A DNA stretch of 7,545 nucleotides from Gemmatimonadales bacterium (GTDB taxonomy: Bacteria > Gemmatimonadota > Gemmatimonadetes > Gemmatimonadales > GWC2-71-9). The stretch is from positions 1-7,545 of the forward strand of contig JACCSZ010000271.1 of the NCBI GenBank assembly GCA_013812695.1, written 5' to 3'. The notes below the pieces were generated by a model. That model made no database searches and was not told where the DNA came from. It was given only the letters and a program-made list of their open reading frames with translations. Both the position numbers and the translations under genes were made by a program. Positions 5,517 through 7,545 of the stretch are shown piece by piece (the stretch's first letter is position 1; each line of letters starts with the position of its first letter).

Positions 5517-6653
5517 ATGTACCGGATCGAGCTGGCGCCCGGCGAGGAAACCGTCTTCCGCACGCTCGAGGAGCTCGCCGTCGGCGTCCACAACGGTGTC
5601 GTCACGTCGCGCGCGCGGATCTATCACAGCGCCTCGCAGAAGTGGTTGCCGATCGAATTCCACCCCCATTACAAGCAGGCGCTCGAGCACCCCGCGGCGC
5701 GGGTCCAGACTCGCAGTGGCCGGGGGCCGGAACGCACCGAGAGGCCGACCTTCGCGGCGCCGCGACCTGTCGCGCCGCTGGCACCGGTCGCGGCCCCTGC
5801 CGTACCTGCCGTCGCGGCGCCATCGCTCGCCGCGCCTGGCGTGCGCTCTTCGTGGGCTTCAGCTCCGATCGCCGCGGTACCGATCGCCAGAGCTCCACGC
5901 GCCGCGGCGCCGATGGCCAGGGAAGCTCACGAAACCGCGAAGTTCCGCGCTGGTCACGACGTCATCGCGCACACCGAGCCAATGGCCAGGATAGCTCACC
6001 AGGCTATCGCGGTCGCGCCGCCGCCGAGGTCGCTGCCCCCGGTCATGGCGTCTCCGGTGTTGCACCTGCCCCCGATCTCGTATCCGGAGATCACCCCGCT
6101 CCAAGAGCCGGTGCACGCGCCGGCGGCCGGCGCCGCGGGCATGACGGGCGCCACAGGCTCGGGAGGCCCGGCGCGAAGCCAGCGCTCACTCCACCTTGCC
6201 GGCGCGTTCACAGCACTGGCGCTCGGCGCCTACGCGCTGATGTCCTTCGCTCCCTCGCGAAGCGATGCCGCGCCCGTGGAAGCCGTCACCGAGCATGCGC
6301 CGCTGCCGGCGCCGGACTCCGGCTCAGGAGCGCCGTCGGCCGTCGCGAGCGCCCCGGCGCCGGCGCCGGTCGTCATGACGCAGCCGGCGTCCTCGGGCTT
6401 CGCGCCCGCACTCGAGCCGCGAGCGATCGTCACCGGGTCGTCGGCGGTCCCCGGCCCAGCCGCCGCGCCGCCTACGCCGTCACCCGCCAGGGACTCGTCT
6501 ATCGCCCCGGCCCCGGTTCAGCTCGAGCTGGCGATTCCGGTGCTTCCCGGCCTCGATTCGCTTCCGTCGTCCGGCCGCCAGCAGAGCGACTCGGTGATGA
6601 GGCGGATACTGAGGGCCGTCAGCGGTGGAAAGGATCTCCCCCGACGCCCTTGA
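5517..6653 (+). CDS. Single-pass membrane protein with GYF_2-like N-terminal domain and Ala/Pro-rich tail
   Basis: The 378-residue product has three parts. Residues 1-57 form a compact domain (EETVFRTLEELAVGVHNG, then RIYHSASQKWLPIEFHPHY). Its pattern of a regulated helix, a 'G-x-V-T' turn and a W-L-P-I end resembles GYF_2/DUF4339-like modules. I recall similar domains at the start of many Gemmatimonadota proteins. Residues about 58-224 are an Ala/Pro/Arg-rich, probably disordered linker. One membrane helix follows (about 225-245, LHLAGAFTALALGAYALMSFA) with basic residues before it, so the N-terminus should face the cytoplasm. The tail (246-378) is Ala/Pro/Ser-rich and external, ending in a more ordered amphipathic stretch (residues about 360-372). 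The function is not known. A cytoplasmic sensor or adaptor linked to an envelope tail is possible. It is transcribed away from the transporter operon and appears to stand alone, with a hairpin 24 bp after its stop. Confidence 0.75.
   Translation: MYRIELAPGEETVFRTLEELAVGVHNGVVTSRARIYHSASQKWLPIEFHPHYKQALEHPAARVQTRSGRGPERTERPTFAAPRPVAPLAPVAAPAVPAVAAPSLAAPGVRSSWASAPIAAVPIARAPRAAAPMAREAHETAKFRAGHDVIAHTEPMARIAHQAIAVAPPPRSLPPVMASPVLHLPPISYPEITPLQEPVHAPAAGAAGMTGATGSGGPARSQRSLHLAGAFTALALGAYALMSFAPSRSDAAPVEAVTEHAPLPAPDSGSGAPSAVASAPAPAPVVMTQPASSGFAPALEPRAIVTGSSAVPGPAAAPPTPSPARDSSIAPAPVQLELAIPVLPGLDSLPSSGRQQSDSVMRRILRAVSGGKDLPRRP
5913..5999 (+). repeat. Short direct repeat inside the linker of the membrane protein gene
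   Basis: ATGGCCAGG-NN-AGCTCAC occurs at 5913-5930 and 5982-5999, matching at 16 of 18 bases and spaced 69 bp (23 codons) apart. It encodes MAREAH and MARIAH. It is a small in-frame duplication in the disordered linker. Confidence 0.6.
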
Positions 6654-6677
6654 CCCGAGTGTGATTCACCCCACCGC

Positions 6678-6695
6678 AGCACGGTTCCCCGTGCT
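6678..6695 (+). terminator. Hairpin after the membrane protein gene, possible terminator
   Basis: AGCACGG and CCGTGCT form a perfect 7-bp stem around the tetraloop TTCC, 24 bp after the stop codon. The bases after it (AGATTATCT) are AT-rich but hold no run of T, so termination efficiency is uncertain. Confidence 0.45.
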
Positions 6696-6700
6696 AGATT
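6692..6700 (+). promoter_or_regulatory. Extended -10 promoter candidate for ku
   Basis: TGCTAGATT combines a TGn extension with TAGATT (4 of 6 matches to TATAAT) at the edge of the AT-rich stretch. No good -35 is visible, as is normal for extended -10 promoters. It would give a leader of about 130 nt that includes the DnaA-box-like cluster. It overlaps the preceding hairpin. Confidence 0.3.
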
Positions 6701-6778
6701 ATCTCCTGACCTAAGTCTCTATTTATCAACACTTTATGTTGATAAGGCTGTGGATATCCCCGCTCGCGGTGTGGAAAA
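6696..6778. other. AT-rich stretch plus cluster of DnaA-box-like 9-mers (candidate origin-like or DnaA-responsive site)
   Basis: Positions 6696-6745 are about 70% A+T (35 of 50 by hand count), in clear contrast to the GC-rich surroundings. Four 9-mers resemble the DnaA box TTWTNCACA. TTATCAACA (6723-6731) and its exact inverse TGTTGATAA (6737-6745) each have one mismatch. TGTGGATAT (6749-6757), inverse ATATCCACA, has one mismatch. TGTGGAAAA (6770-6778), inverse TTTTCCACA, is a full match. The last three share one orientation. An AT-rich stretch beside clustered boxes is the layout of bacterial origins, but no dnaA, dnaN or gidA gene is present here. Confidence 0.45.
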
Positions 6779-6835
6779 CGCCGCGGCTCGTGCCCACGAC
6801 GGCCTTCTTGAGGGGGCCGCTGCCAGGGAGGGTGC

Positions 6836-7545
6836 ATGGCGAGAGCGATCTGGAGTGGATCGATCAGCTTCGGGATGGTCAGCATTCCGGTCAAGCTCTA
6901 CGGCGCCACCGAAAGCAAGGACATCAGCTTCAATCTGCTCCATTCGACCTGCAGCACCCGGCTCAAGCAGGTGCGCTGGTGCCCGACGGACGAAGTCGAG
7001 GTGCCGTGGAGCGAGACGGTGCGGGGCTACGAATACGCCAAGGGCGAGTACGTCACGCTGACCGACGAGGACTTCGAGCGGCTTCCGCTGGCCAGCAAGC
7101 ATATCATCGACCTCACCGCCTTCGTCAGCGCGACCGAGATCGACCCCATCTACTACGAGCGCACCTACTACCTCGCGCCCGATGAGCGCGCCGAGAAGCC
7201 GTACATGCTGCTCCTTCAAGCCATGGAGCGGAAGGAACTCACGGCGCTCGCGACGATCACCATCCGGAAGAAGGAGCAGCTCTGCGCCATCCGCCCCAAG
7301 GCCGGGGCCATCATGCTCGAAACGCTCTACTACCCCGATGAAGTCCGTCAGTCCGACGTCAACCTCAACGGCACCAAGGTGACCGACCGCGAGCTCGACA
7401 TGGCCTTCACGCTGATCGAGCTGCTCCGGAAGCCGTTCGAGCCCGAGGAATATCAGGACACCTACCGGGAGGCCCTGGCCCAGATGATCGAGGCCAAGCT
7501 CGACGGCCGCGACGTCGTGAAGGCGCCGCCCGCCCGCGACGGCAA
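6836..7545 (+). CDS. ku: Bacterial Ku protein, 3' end beyond the window
   Basis: Ku forms a homodimeric ring that binds double-strand DNA ends and recruits the ligase LigD in non-homologous end joining. The first 236 residues are present. They show the family pattern closely: AIWSGSISFGMVSIPVKLY at 4-22, GYEYAKGEYVTLTDEDF at 64-80, EIDPIYYERTYYLAP at 101-115, the YYPDEVR segment at 165-171 and FEPEEYQDTYREAL at 201-214. Bacterial Ku is usually about 260-300 residues, so the core is nearly complete and only the variable basic C-terminal tail should be missing. The Cys-x2-Cys pair found near residue 50 in B. subtilis and mycobacterial Ku is reduced to one cysteine here (Cys49). Another cysteine lies at 39 after His36. 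A good Shine-Dalgarno sequence, AGGGAGG (6825-6831), supports the ATG at 6836. No ligD is in view, and it may lie downstream. Confidence 0.95.
   Translation, partial: MARAIWSGSISFGMVSIPVKLYGATESKDISFNLLHSTCSTRLKQVRWCPTDEVEVPWSETVRGYEYAKGEYVTLTDEDFERLPLASKHIIDLTAFVSATEIDPIYYERTYYLAPDERAEKPYMLLLQAMERKELTALATITIRKKEQLCAIRPKAGAIMLETLYYPDEVRQSDVNLNGTKVTDRELDMAFTLIELLRKPFEPEEYQDTYREALAQMIEAKLDGRDVVKAPPARDG

Noticed and set aside
5471..6664. A second long plus-strand frame overlapping the membrane protein gene
   Set aside because: It is a shadow frame with Arg/Gly-rich sequence. The frame beginning at 5517 has the ribosome site, the domain and the membrane helix.
6723..6745. Intrinsic terminator formed by TTATCAACA and TGTTGATAA
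   Set aside because: The stem is AT-rich with no following T-tract, and a stronger GC-rich hairpin lies just upstream. The 9-mers fit DnaA-box-like sites better.
6734..7219. Minus-strand open frame of 161 codons opposite ku
   Set aside because: It is antisense to ku, whose product matches the family throughout; no independent support exists.

Overview
The window is very GC-rich with strongly GC-biased third codon positions. It carries several copies of a dispersed palindrome-like repeat (core CTGAGCGGAGCGAAGGATC) and one alanine/proline-rich membrane protein with a short N-terminal domain that I associate with Gemmatimonadota. A Gemmatimonadota or similar soil bacterium is my best guess. This rests on sequence style and memory, not on a search.

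Layout. Minus strand, read right to left: an ABC ATPase (5145-4396), then a fused substrate-binding/permease protein of the glycine betaine/choline/carnitine (OpuC/ProXW) type (4399-2657) whose ATG overlaps the ATPase stop. After a 149-bp gap come a DUF1015-family protein (2507-1284) and, 30 bp later, a D-3-phosphoglycerate dehydrogenase-like enzyme with an ACT domain (1253-33). Plus strand: after a 371-bp divergent spacer comes a single-pass membrane protein with a GYF_2-like N-terminal domain (5517-6653). A 182-bp spacer follows, then the start of a bacterial Ku gene (6836 to the window end, 3' end missing).

Function. The two transporter genes form a complete importer: exported receptor, membrane channel and ATPase, probably for a quaternary-amine osmolyte or a related compound. 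The DUF1015-serA pair looks like a small operon linked to serine synthesis. Ku is the end-binding protein of bacterial non-homologous end joining; its usual partner LigD is not in the window.

Two things deserve most attention. The spacer before ku holds a sharply AT-rich stretch followed by four DnaA-box-like 9-mers, which resembles a replication origin or a DnaA-responsive control region. Separately, a dispersed repeat with internal 21-bp amplification sits in frame between the coupled start codon and the mature receptor domain of the transporter fusion. No tRNA, rRNA, CRISPR array or insertion sequence was seen.
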